The notes beneath the pieces were generated by a model. It worked only from the letters and a program-made list of their open reading frames with translations, did no database searches and was not told where the DNA came from. From Rhynchopus sp. YZ270_cl-10 (lineage: Eukaryota; Euglenozoa; Diplonemea; Diplonemida; Diplonemidae), in NCBI GenBank assembly GCA_964035575.1, contig OZ037866.1:620001-684000 (forward strand): a DNA stretch of 64,000 bases. The letters run 5' to 3'. How positions within the stretch are numbered: the first letter of the stretch is position 1; each line of letters begins with the position of its first letter. A program made the translations under genes and the position numbers. This document shows positions 29,163 through 39,960 of the stretch, piece after piece.

Positions 29163-30238
29163 TTAAATAAAGTATACGAAGGATTTGGCACTTTTAGCGT
29201 GATTCTTTTTAATGATAATTTCACGCCGTGTTTTTTTCGCAAATAAAAACCACGCTAATTGAACTTTATTTCACGCGTTTTCACTTTTTTTCACTGCAAT
29301 TCCTTCAGAGCGTGATTTTATTTTTGTTTTTTTCACGCTAAAACAGGGGTTTTTTTTGGCGATAACTTCACGCTAAATTTTGGCACATCCTGCACCACCA
29401 CCCGCCTAAAAATTGAAAATTTCGAATTTTTTTTGCCCTTTTCCCATTTTTTTTTTGACACATGCAACATGCTGAAGGATGTAAGACGCAAACGGTCCTC
29501 CGACAGGAGATGTACAAGCACCACAGTGGTTTTGCTGAAGGACTGGCATTGTCGACACCGTACGTCCGTGAATGGGACCGCTGTTTAAGGAATTCATTGG
29601 CAAGCCTGACGGTATGCCCACGGAAGCCGACTTCGTTTCGTACATAGTGTATCTCCGTGACGATCTCACGTGCAAATTGTCGTCGTAATGGACAGCGTTC
29701 AGTAAGCTGAACAGCATATTGGCGAGCAAGTATGGGGTGCAACCAGACCAGTTTCCGAGGCTCGTGTGTCTCTTGAAGCAACATCAGACGGCTACCGACA
29801 CGACAGTCCAACGCACTCTGCACTCACGAAACAAGAAATCGACTCCTTCATTACCTATGAAGGCGAAGGACACACCACCCCCTTTACTTCATTGTGAGGA
29901 AGGTGGTGGCTGGCATGATATTCTGTGGTGGGCGGGGATCTTCTGAATGTCTCGCTCTTGCACGACAGCCATTTCCCGACCTCCCGCTAGAACCCGAGGT
30001 GTCGGGACACTGAGGGTGGCAAGAGGTCGGGATGTAGCTTTGTGTACCGTTGAGGCAGCTTTTCGAACCCGACCACACGCTACGCGCTATGCGTACACGC
30101 GGTGTAGGCTACGTACGATTCCCGGTAGCGTTGGCAGGAGGGTAATGAGGGCTACCCGGAGGGACACATACTCGTTAGTTATTGCACAATAAATGAGTCA
30201 CGCTAAAAGTGCCAAATCCTTTCGTATACTTTATTTAA
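29163..30238. mobile_element. TTAA-flanked element with ~35-bp inverted ends
   Basis: TTAA at 29163-29166 and 30235-30238 flank the inverted ends ATAAAGTATACGAAGG / its complement, which continue into GATTTGGCACTTTTAGCG. TTAA targeting is typical of piggyBac, but the ends lack the usual CCC start. The centre carries the recombinase remnant below; subterminal CACGCTAA repeats occur at the left. Confidence 0.65.
29450..30010 (+). pseudogene. Decayed tyrosine-recombinase gene, Crypton-like
   Basis: In pieces, the plus strand reads FKEFIGKPDGMPTEADFVSY, then WTAFSKLNSILASKYGV followed by PRLVCLLK, and VAGMIFCGGRGSSECLAL. These match in order the core-binding region (x-W-x-x-x-S-x-L-x-x-x-L) and the start of the catalytic domain (G-G-x-R-x-x-E-x-L-x-L) of eukaryotic Crypton-type tyrosine recombinases and their domesticated relatives. 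The catalytic Arg lies in the GGRGSSE stretch; the C-terminal His-x-x-Arg and Tyr part is not found. The copy is broken, with about two or three disruptions. Such enzymes integrate circular DNA; its place inside a TTAA-flanked element suggests capture or nesting. Confidence 0.5.
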
Positions 30239-30257
30239 CGTGAAATAAAATTACGTA

Positions 30258-30419
30258 TTCAACGCCTTTTAGCGAATTTTTTTGCGATACTTCACTTATT
30301 TTTTTCCCAGGCTCGTGGATTCAATTTGCCTCGCTTCGCTCGGCAAATTAACTACCACTCGCCTGGGAAAAAAATGCGTGAAGTTATCGCAAAAAAAAAC
30401 CACGCTAAAAGGCGTTGAA
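30258..30419. mobile_element. TA-flanked MITE with a mini-loop core
   Basis: TA-TTCAACGCCTTTTAGCG and its complement at the right; the arms continue through TCCCAGG/CCTGGGA, and the centre has GCCTCGCTTCGCTCGGC. Confidence 0.75.
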
Positions 30420-30444
30420 TAAATAGTTATTTTTTTTTGTGAGT

Positions 30445-30473
30445 TAGGTGACTAAGTGAGACAGCTCATCTTT
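30445..30473 (+). repeat. Class I hairpin
   Basis: AGGTGACTAAG, a short loop, then GCTCATCTTTC. Confidence 0.5.
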
Positions 30474-30647
30474 CTTCACCTTTTCTTTAAAAAAAATTGA
30501 TTTTTTATGATGGGTATAATGTCTTCTGTATACCATGTGTTATGTGAGAAAAAATCTGTCCGGGAGAGAAAGAAAAAAATAATAGTAACAGTGGAGTCCT
30601 TCTAAAACAATAGCGAAGAGATAAGTCTTAAGATGCCTTCCGTCGTC

Positions 30648-30790
30648 CTCAGGCTTTCGGAGTACATTGGGTACAGACCTGAGTTGCCTACCAAAGGTGA
30701 GTTGCCAAGGCAATTATCGATACAAAAGAAAAAAAAACATAGTGGAGCACACTCTAGGGTGGCTACACTAATACAACCAAGTTTTCAAAA
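30648..30790 (+). repeat. Class VI plus class III modules in series
   Basis: GGGTACAGACC and CGATACAAAAG (class VI), an A-run, then GTGGAGCACACTCTAGGG and GTGGCTACAC (class III), CAACCAAGTTTTC and another A-run. The same order recurs at 44985-45125. Confidence 0.65.
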
Positions 30791-30872
30791 AAAACAAAAC
30801 AAAACACGTGATTGCCCGTTCGCGGGGGTACACATTGTCAAAGTTTTCAAAAAAAAAAAAAAAAAAAAAAAG

Positions 30873-30899
30873 GTGGAGCACATCCTCAGGTGTCTACAC
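30873..30899 (+). repeat. Class III hairpin
   Basis: GTGGAG...CTACAC with the inner CACATCCTCAGGTGT. A 23-A run precedes it. Confidence 0.6.
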
Positions 30900-32219
30900 T
30901 AATAGAGCCAAATTAACAAAGGGAGTTTGTAGCATACATTAACGTATCCTATAATTTGGAATAAAATATAAAAGAAACAAAAAAAGCAAAAAAAAAACAG
31001 TCAGGGAAAATAGGCCACGACTCACAGAATAAGATGTGGGAGGCAAGGGGGAGGAGGGGAACACGTCATCAGTATGCGACCTTTTTTTTTTTTTCTCTCT
31101 TTTTTTTCTTTTTCGTTTTCTTATTTTTTTCTTTTGCGCAGGCATTTTTTGTGCTGCCCAGGCACGATGGTTGCTTCCGTTATTTTTCTTTTTTCTTTTT
31201 TTCTTTTTTCAAGCAAAAAAAAAAAGGGGACGAAAAATATAATCTGTATAGTGACAACTGTCCTGAATGGCAACCTACACTCAACCAACAGATTATCAGC
31301 ACCTATGATTCTCCTCCTCCTCCTCCCTCCCCCTCCCATTCTTCTCCCGTAAACTGCGGCAGTCGACCTTGTCTCTCCCCACGATATATCCCCCCCTAGT
31401 TACGCACAAGATACATTTTTTTTTTTCGCGATTTATTTTCCGAAAAAAAAAAAAGCCAGTAACCAACTAGAAAGCTGATGAGGGTCTTATTGGTAAGACA
31501 TCAGCTTTTTTTTTTCTTTTTTTTTCAAATTCCACAGTGAAAGTGGGGTTTGTAACAATGTGACAAACTTCACTATTCTAACAAATTAATTCTAAACGTA
31601 AAAATATACAAAAAACTCTCAGAGTTGAACCAGGCACGTGGCAGGGTGTAGCGAGTTTCTTGCCTGTGTGTGTGTTTTTTCTTTTTTTTTCTTTTTTTTC
31701 TTTTTCTTTTTCTTTAATTTTTTTTTTTTTTCATTCGTGCTGCCAAGGCTGAACTGACACCGAAGGATACAAAGGCGTTATTGCTATAAACCATGGCTGC
31801 CACAAACAAAAACGGTCCTATTTGGGACCTCTAATACTTTACCTTTCTCTCTAGAAAGGACAGGGAAAGAGAAATCACCAGATTATGAAAATACGACAAT
31901 AGTGGCCATCTCTCGAATGTCCCTTTTTTTTCCATATTATTTAGGGTGAAACACTTAAAGCACGATAGGCTCAGGTTCATCTTATAAACGGTTTCTATTA
32001 TTTTTCTTGTTGTTGTTTTGTTTTAGTTTTACTTGTTTTACTTATTCTCTTCCCGATATAAGAATGTCACCCTCCCTTTCTCGCCCTCTCAGTGCTTTAT
32101 TCTGTATACCCAGTATACCATTTCACCGTAATGGATCTAAAACAATATACAGACTTCATAAAAACCCAGTGAAGACCCGGTTCGGTGCAGGGTACTCGCA
32201 AAAAAAATAATAAAATACA

Positions 32220-32332
32220 GTGGAGCTTGCGTGGCAACTACACTATTTCAACAAATTTTCAAAAAAAAAAAAATACAAAAAAAGGCAGTAGAGATTGCAC
32301 AAACTGTGGCAACACAACCGAGGCAACTCCAC
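32220..32332 (+). repeat. Two class III hairpins in tandem
   Basis: First: GTGGAGCTTGCGTGGCAACTAC closed by a three-base loop. Second: GTAGAGATTGC...GGCAACTCCAC with a longer arm. A-runs separate them. Confidence 0.65.
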
Positions 32333-32454
32333 TAACTCCAAAAATTTATCAAAAAAAAGCAAAAAAAAAACCCCAAAATAATGCCCGATGTTCGGTGCAC
32401 AATATCCATTGCAGCAGCAGTAGGGTGGGGGCACGGCATCTGCCATTATTCAGT

Positions 32455-32492
32455 AAGGTGACGAAGCACGAGAGGCTTAGGATCATCTTATA
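32455..32492 (+). repeat. Class I hairpin, near consensus
   Basis: AAGGTGACGAAGC, ACGAGAG loop, GCTTAGGATCATCTT, TATAAACTTTTC. Confidence 0.75.
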
Positions 32493-33123
32493 AACTTTTC
32501 TTATTCTTTTACTGCGAAGCATTTCCATTTTCCCCCTCTGCCCTGCTCTTTGAAAGGAATGATACAACAAAGAAAGGGCGTGTCTTGGAAATAACTTTGT
32601 ATTTATTTTTTGGCCCTGGCAACCACCACTATCTCCATTTTTCAATTTTTGTCAAAAAGAAAAAAAAAAAAAATGACAAAAATTAAATTTGCGTGCAGAT
32701 CACACACAGGTGGTGACCACACGCTTTCAATTTTTCAACAAAACAAAAAAGGCCATCACGCTCATCCCTCCCCTTTAAAAAAAAAACCCCCAAATAGGGA
32801 TGTAGTGCGGTTCAGTGAACAAAAAACTCCCCCTCCCATCCCGTTTCCCACATTTTGTTTCTTTTTTTAAAAAAAGTAGCTCTTTCGATTATATTGTCTT
32901 TTTTTAAAAAAAAAATATAATTATCGTTATTTTTTGTTGTTGTTGTTGTTTTCCCTTCCCCCCTTTTAAAAATAATCTTAGCTCTTTTGTTTTCAAGGAT
33001 AATTGGGTTCATGTGGCTCAATCAATCTTTGAATTTTTACCCCTTTGAAGTTATATTGGTCGCGATCGAAGGTTAAGGACATTATACACTCTTGCAGTGT
33101 ACATTATTCTTCACCTTTTATTT

Positions 33124-33156
33124 AGATATGTGCGCACGAGAGGCACATCCATCTTG
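33124..33156 (+). repeat. Class I hairpin, GTGTGC variant
   Basis: AGATATGTGCGC, ACGAGAG loop, GCACATCCATCTT: a changed stem that still pairs. Confidence 0.7.
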
Positions 33157-33191
33157 CAAAATTTTTCTTTCTTTTTTTTTAGTAACCACAT

Positions 33192-33824
33192 CAGGGTGTT
33201 TCCTAATTTGCTTCCGCTTCCGGGGATTTGGAAAAAATTGGCCAGGGAAAAAATTTGCGGGAAAAAATTAGGGACGTATTTAAAGTGCTTATTTTTCGGT
33301 GTTTTCCCGAAAAAAGTATGTTCGCTGTTCTGGATCGCTCCAATCATTCAAATAAAGCAGTTTTCGGGAATTTTTATTTTCACCGATGTTGGGTACCGTG
33401 CGCCTGCGGCGCTGCCTGTTCCTACCAGTTTCTACAGGCAAACACTTGGCCCCCTTTACCTTACACTGACGGGTTTTGACCAAAACCAAGGACTTGTCCA
33501 TTTCGTCAAATTGACCCCACCACAGAACGGGCGGATTCCGGAAATGCAAATGCCGGTGTTTTCGGGCATTTCCATGTTTTCAGGATCAGGGAGAGAAAAT
33601 CTGGGTTGTGGGATTTACCTGGTCCCCTTTTCCTTACACTCATTTTGACCAACACCAAGAACTTGGCCATTTCGGCAAATTGACCCCACCACAGCGCGGA
33701 CGGATTCCGGAAATGCCATTCGCGGTGTGTTTTGGGCCTGAAAACCTACCGTTTCTTCAGGGAAAAAATTTGCTTCCGGATGTCGAAATTTTCCGGAAAA
33801 GTTCCGAAATTAGGAAACACCCTG
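33192..33824. mobile_element. hAT-type non-autonomous element, 633 bp, perfect TSD
   Basis: Ends CAGGGTGTTTCCTAATTT and the exact complement; AACCACAT stands immediately on both sides (33184-33191 and 33825-33832), an 8-bp target duplication. Inside are a GTACCGTGCGCCTGCGG block and two diverged repeats with AATTGACCCCACCACAG. A related unit lies inverted at 59560-60240. No gene. Confidence 0.9.
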
Positions 33825-33832
33825 AACCACAT

Positions 33833-35732
33833 CGTTAGAGAAAATGCTCGAGACTCTCGTGAAAAGTTGCGCGTTCGCGTATCCCCTACCCTGACTTGCT
33901 TCCCCCCTCTCTCCCTGTTGCAATCCGCATCACTTCTGTACTTCAGACAAACACCAAATACCGTAAATTTGTTAATTTACTGCAATCAAGTCAAAAAAAT
34001 TGAAACAAAAAGTGAAAGCGAATAGCAAACAGCCTTTTTCCCGCGTTTTATGGTCTTTTGAGCAACAAGCAAAGAGTAGCGAGTGTCTCGAGCATTTTAA
34101 GATTTGTGTGCATGACAGGTACACTCATCGTTACAAATTTTATTTTTTAAGCATGAGAGGTTTAGTCTAATCGACCAATTTTTCTCTTTTTTTAAAACCA
34201 TTTTTAGGTCTTGTTTCTCAAAAGTTGTCCATATCGATGATCAGCGCCTGCGTCCCAGAGGCGTTTGCACTATCAACTTTCTGGCGCATCCTTTTTGACA
34301 GCGTGGAGTTTTTTTTTTTGTTTTTTTGTTAACGATAACAAACGATTGAAAACCAAAGGGAATGTATGTATTGGAGCCGGTATGGGATTTTGTTCGTCTT
34401 TCGCTTTCTTTTTCTTTTTCTTTTTGAGAGTGGTGCCTTCATTCGTAAGGTTTCGTACCCATTCGCAGTTTTTTTTTTTTTTTCTTCTTTTTCTTTCTCC
34501 CTTCTAATTTGCCGATGTAGTTGGCGAGATTATTGAAAATTACAAAAAGAGTGAACCTTTTTTTTTTTGGAAAGTGGAGATTGTCGCAACTGTGGCAAAC
34601 ACAACCGAGACAACTACACTACTTCCAACACATTTTTCAAAAAAGAAAATAATAAGCTGAATCTGAAAACGCAGCAAAAGATAATAACTTCTCACTTCTG
34701 GGCCATTTCATTGTTCGTTTTTTTTCCTTTTTTTTTTTCCCTTCTTTTTTTGCAGCATCCCCACCACCACCACCACCACCACCACCCCACCCTCCTTCTT
34801 CACACTGCCGACCCGCACCATTCGAGAATGCTGCAGATAATCACTAACAAAAAGTCCTATGATTTTTTCTTCTGATAGTCAGCTGTTCTCTATATTCCTG
34901 TTCTAATTTCCCCCCAAAGAAGAAAAAGCATTTCCAACTACCCAAAAAATTTTTTTGGCCCAAAGTATAGGCAAAGTGGGTCGACAGGAATGGCGTGAGA
35001 AACCGGGGGGAAATCGGGGGTAGTGTTTTTTCCTCTTGCAAGAACATATGACGAATTTTTTTTATTTGGTTTTTTTTTTTTAAAGAAGACATTTTTGCGA
35101 ATCGTCTTGTTGCGCACCCCCCCGTTGTTTTTTTCTCCTCTCACGGTCCATCCTTTCATCCCCCAACTTTCCTATACCCAAGCAATGGGTGAGTGTTGAA
35201 GATTCAAGGGAATTATGTACCTTTCGTGTTGCTAGTGGATTTTTTTTTTTTTTTTTGTTTTGTTTTGTTTCTCTCAACTTTTGTATCGGGAATCCAAAAG
35301 CTGTTGTGTGTGACCTTTGTTCTTGAACGCATTTTTTGCATGAGATTGATTTCACCTACTTTTTCTCTTGCCACAGGCTTTCTTCTCGCATACGAAAGAG
35401 AGAGCGGGACAGCTATTATTTTATTCAGACAGATCTGTCTGTGCCTCTTCACGTGAGACACATTCGTCTGTCCTTTTTTTTTCTTCTTTTTTTTTTTTTT
35501 TTTTTGAAACGCTTCATCAAATCGATGTAGCGCGATTCACTATCCCCATCAACATTGGAATCATATAGACAGGGTGCTGTGTCTTGTGTGGTGACCCCAT
35601 TTTTTTTTCATTATTTTTGGTGGTGTCTGTGTTGCTCTTTTGTTAGGTGTATTTTTTCCCCACTCCGTTATTTTATTTTATTTTCAAAGCACTCTTCTAA
35701 AGTGAAACTGTGCGTTTTTTTTTTTTTTTTTT
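33833..35732. other. Gene-free stretch
   Basis: It has class I (34103-34142), class II (34243-34280) and class III (34574-34619) modules, a CAC microsatellite (about 34757-34782) and long T-runs. No supported gene. Confidence 0.5.
34574..34619 (+). repeat. Class III hairpin with compensated stem
   Basis: GTGGAGATTGTC pairs with GACAACTACAC, where other copies have ATTGC with GCAACTACAC. Confidence 0.7.
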
Positions 35733-35740
35733 GATTAGTT

Positions 35741-36211
35741 CAGGGAAATAGCTTGGTTTTCCTCCAAAATCAGGAATTATGCGAAAACGAAATTTTTTTT
35801 CCGCCCGGTCGAAAGCGGTCGTTGCGCTTCGCGCAAGCCTCACTGAGTGGAGAGGCGAAAGGTCAATTTGCGAGATAACCAAAAACGGAATGTAATCCCT
35901 TAATACGGAACTTGGTCTTGCACCTTACGTCCACTAACCGTATGGAAAAAAAATAAATGGCGCCGCAGGCGAAAAAAAAATAGGGTACGGTGTAAAAATG
36001 CTGGTTTACAACCACAGTGACTCACACAGTCACTCAACAAACCCTTTTTTGCGGAGCAAAAAAGGAAAATGGCGCCGCAGGCAAAAAAAAATTAAGGGGT
36101 ACGGCACATCTGCAAGCGCAGCGAGCGAAAATTTTAAGGTTCCATCATTCCAGTCATCTGGGAGATCTGGGGGTCCGCGGGCGAGGGCCCCCCAAAAGTG
36201 CCCAAAAATCC

Positions 36212-36247
<36 letters not shown>

Positions 36248-36308
36248 CCCCCAAAAAATCCAGAATTATGCGATGTCGCATAATTCGGTATATGGAGCTA
36301 TTTCCCTG
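35741..36308. mobile_element. hAT-type non-autonomous element, 568 bp, perfect TSD
   Basis: Ends CAGGGAAATAGCT and AGCTATTTCCCTG; GATTAGTT stands on both sides (35733-35740 and 36309-36316). Inside: GGCGCCGCAGGC repeats, GCGCTTCGCGC and a T36 run. No gene. Confidence 0.9.
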
Positions 36309-36661
36309 GATTAGTTTTTATATTTTTTTGTGAAAAAAAGTACTGTCTTGGGCAGTGCAGTACTTAATTTATTTTTTATGGTTGTATAAAAAACCCCCAG
36401 TAACATGGCATCTCCGCCGAAATAATTACGAATGCGAAGAGAGAGAAAAAAATGTTCGGTCCAGAGTGATTAACGCAGAAAAATATCCCTATCTCATCTT
36501 AAAACAACGACAGTGGAAAAAAAATTATACAGACGGTGGCCACAACACCTCACTGTCCAAAAAAAAAACTCCCCCAAACCAATATCATCACGTTATGTTG
36601 TTTTTTGTCTTTTTCCCCATTTAGGATGATGTTCCGGTAAACGCATTCTTGTCTTTCAAGG

Positions 36662-36696
<35 letters not shown>

Positions 36697-37231
36697 AATT
36701 CTTCACGTCTTATACGAGACTTTACACCGTTCTTTCAACCCGTGTTATCCACAACCCCCCTGTTCCCTCTGGATAAATAAGTACTCACTGCCCTTGCACA
36801 ATAACTTTGTGAATGCCAGTGTGGTACGCCCTGTGACGACTTTAACTCACAGTGTTCCAGTCTCGCCTGCAGACTATTGTTTTGATGTATTTATTTATTT
36901 TATTTTTTTGCGATAATGACACCATCAGAAGGCCATTTCGTTGTGCTTTCATTACCGGATGGCTGGCATCGTACAGTGGGTACAGTCGGAGGTGTGCCTG
37001 CAATCGACAGCTATTCCGTTCTTTGCGTACTCTGGTGGATGACGGAAAGGCACATTGGAATGCACAGAACAATTGTTCCTTTCTGCAGTGCGTTTATTTA
37101 TTATTATTTTTTTTTTTGTGATGTTTTTTTTTTTGTGACCAGCGCGGTAGAATAGTATCCCTGATCACCCAAAAAAAAGAAAAAGAAAAAGAAAAAAAAA
37201 AGCTTTACTTCCCCATTCCTTTTTCCTTTTA

Positions 37232-37264
37232 AAGATGGATTGCCCTTAGGGTCCGCTCATCTTT
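37232..37264 (+). repeat. Class I hairpin, fully changed upper stem
   Basis: AAGATG...CTCATCTT keep the base, while the upper stem is GGATTGCCC/GGGTCC. Confidence 0.6.
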
Positions 37265-39588
37265 CCAAAGTATTTTTTTTAAATATAAACAGTGTCAGAC
37301 CAGTTGCTTCATATCTGACACACCGAGGTGTGCTGTCTGTAAGCATCCTGGCCTTTTTCAAAGGTGATTTTTTTTTTTTGATTGCAATAACCAACCTGCT
37401 CAGGAGGTGATCATCGTATATAAGAAACACAAAAAAAGGGCAACACAGCCAATAAATCTGCCAATAAAATTGTGGTGGAAAGGGGTGAACCTATGTTTGT
37501 CCCCAACAGCAAATGGCAGTTGCACTAAGTTTCTCAAGACATTTTTGTTCAAAAGGGAAAAAAAAAAATCAGAATTTTTGTCAAATAAATTAATAAAGGG
37601 AAAGAAATTCTCGTTCCTACCTCCCTGTCGCTCTCGGGTAGATGAGATTTGTGTGTCTGTGTCCGATGTCGTTCTGTAATATAAAAAATGGGTATCATAA
37701 ATCCATTCTGGTAGTTGCAAACGCGGCAAAACCAGCAACGCCTCGTGGTTGATACTTTTTCAGAACACATTATCGTTTTTTTTTTCTCCCTTACTCATCT
37801 CCACCCATTTATTTTTTTTAAAATTTTTTTTGGAAAAATATCCCAATCTGTCATGTGCATTTACGTTATAAGGCTTGTGTAAGCGCTGTCCATGCGAAAG
37901 CACATGTCTGGTAACGTGTTTTTTTTCTCTCTCTTCCCCTCTGTTTTGACTTTTTATTGTTCTTTTCTCTTTTTTTCTTCCTTTGTAGTACCAATCATCA
38001 CAACCAAGGATGTTGGTATCTATCGAAGAAAGAAAAAAAAAACCCCCCCTTTTCCATTCCACTTCCTTTTTTTCATGTGACTACGTGAGATGCATGCATT
38101 CCTTATTCTTTACTTCTCTCCCGGTTAACAATCATTAAGGATGCCTAGCACCATTTTTTCCCTATCATTTTTTTAATGATATCAACTGTTCAACTATTTT
38201 GCAAATGAGATAGGTGAGGAAAATAATCAATCTTCAGATCGATTCAAAATACACCACACTGTCGCGGGCTCTGATTTTTTTCCTAAAATTTTTTGAAGTC
38301 GGGTGGTCTTAAAACCACTTTTTACACCACCAAACTTCAAACTTCAAATTTCAGGGGAAAAAATCGTATTTCAGAATCAACTTTTAGATTTTTATTCATT
38401 TTCTAACTTTGAAGGGGAAAAAAATATGTTGTGAAGGAATACAAAACGTTATTCCAACAGTTTATTGATTAAAAAGAAGGGGGAAAAAAAAGGGTGTGTG
38501 AGTGTGAGAGGAAAGGCGGGCGTGATACGTGGGCTGAGCATCCCCCCCCACAGTATCGATTCTGTGGGTGCTCTAGGGGAAGAAGGTGTCATGTAACAAC
38601 AAGGCATCGTCAGATGTCTAATTTTCTTTTTTTTTCTTTTCTTTTCTGAGCAGCGCTTTTTTTTTTTTGTTTTGTTTTTTGATTTTGTTGTTTATTTGCT
38701 CTCTACAAGCGCCCTCCCCCCATGCTTCCGCCCCCCCCTCTTCACCCCCCCAAAAAAAAAAAAAACCGTGCAATACAAGGCACACCCTTTGCTTTGTTTT
38801 CCTTTCAAATGTATGCACAGCGAGCCACATTCATCTTTCAAGTTCTTTTTTTTTTTTCCCCCTCTTTTTTTTTGTTTTCCCCCCTGTGTGTGAGTGTCAT
38901 GTAACGTGCCTGAAAAAAAAAAAAAAACCTTTTTTTTTTTTGATGTGAGTACTTCCTTTCGCGAGAGTTATTCATCAGCACGTTTTTTTTTTTTTTTTCC
39001 TTCTTTTGTTTGTCTTCTCCATTCAAATTCTCACAATGTGTTTCTTTTCTTTTTATTTTTGCAATGAGAAAAATACCGCGTGCAGACCCTCTGTATAGGC
39101 TGACCATTTTCAGATTATTGAAAAGAAAGAAAAATTGGGCAAAAGGAAACGTGGGGGCGTGAGAGAACATCAAAAACCACAATGAACGGTTACGGTATAT
39201 AAACACAAAAAAAAATAAACCACTGCAATACAGGGGGTGTAAAAGACACCTCCCCTCTGTGCATATGTTCTCTCCCCTTCCCCCACCCTTCACACCCACA
39301 CCCCTCCATTCCCCTTCCCCCACCCTCCTTCTCTTCCTCCTTTGCTCCCTGTTTCCTGACTGAACAGTATACGAACTTATTCTCAAGACTCCCGAACAAT
39401 TTTTTTTATCAATGCAACAAGAACAGTAAAAGGCTTTTTCCAATGTGGTATAAAACCCCAACAATAACAGCAAAAAAAAAAAAAAAAAAAAGGTATAATG
39501 GAGCACTGTTTGCAAATAAGGTCAGTAGGATCAAGAAAGAACCAACAAATCAAAAGTTTTTCTTTCGTTCCTTCTTACAAAAAGGACA

Positions 39589-39633
39589 GTGGAGATTGCA
39601 CAAACTGTGGCAACACAACCGAGGCAACTACAC
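39589..39633 (+). repeat. Class III hairpin, long-arm form
   Basis: GTGGAGATTGC at the left, GGCAACTACAC at the right, TGTGGCAACACAACC inside. Confidence 0.7.
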
Positions 39634-39960
39634 TACTCCAACAATTTATCAAAAATAAAAATTAAAAAACGTTTCTCAGGAATTCAGCAGTGGCCGGGAC
39701 CAAGAGAAGGACCCGGGGGGGGAAAAAAGGGGGTGAGCCACATGCATTTGTGCGCCTCTCCCTCTATCCCCAATTTTTCGCGCTTTTTTTTTTTTTGTCA
39801 GAAAACAAAACAAAAAAGAAAAAAAAAAATCCCCACCCCACAAAAAAGACAAACACCAAAAAAGCCTGTCCCGTTTTATCTTTTTCTTTCTCTCCCCTCT
39901 CCCTCCTACAAGCCCCTCCTTCTCATCTCCACCTTACAGAATTAAAAAGAAATACACAAT

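Larger units (their letters stand above)
30920..33123. other. Gene-free stretch
   Basis: It holds a strong hairpin AAGCTGATG / CATCAGCTT followed by a T-run at 31472-31516 (a possible RNA 3' end), class I copies (31943-31984, 32455-32492) and class III copies (32220-32242, 32287-32332). 31741-31796 is exon-like in one frame (AKAELTPKDTKALLL, stop) but stands alone. Confidence 0.45.
36309..39960. other. Gene-free stretch
   Basis: It holds an A30 run (36661), a class IV module (36958-37008), a class I variant (37232-37264), hairpins GTGTCAGA/TCTGACAC (37290-37320) and a class III copy (39589-39633). The 225-residue minus-strand frame at 38838-39515 is low complexity and not called. Confidence 0.5.

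Noticed and set aside
36916-37155. 79-residue frame (MTPSEGHFVVLSLPDGWHR)
   Set aside because: It overlaps a class IV repeat and ends in a homopolymer-coded Phe tail.
38838-39515. 225-residue minus-strand reading frame
   Set aside because: Begins in a T-run and is made largely of homopolymer-derived Phe, Lys and Glu/Gly; it overlaps several repeats.
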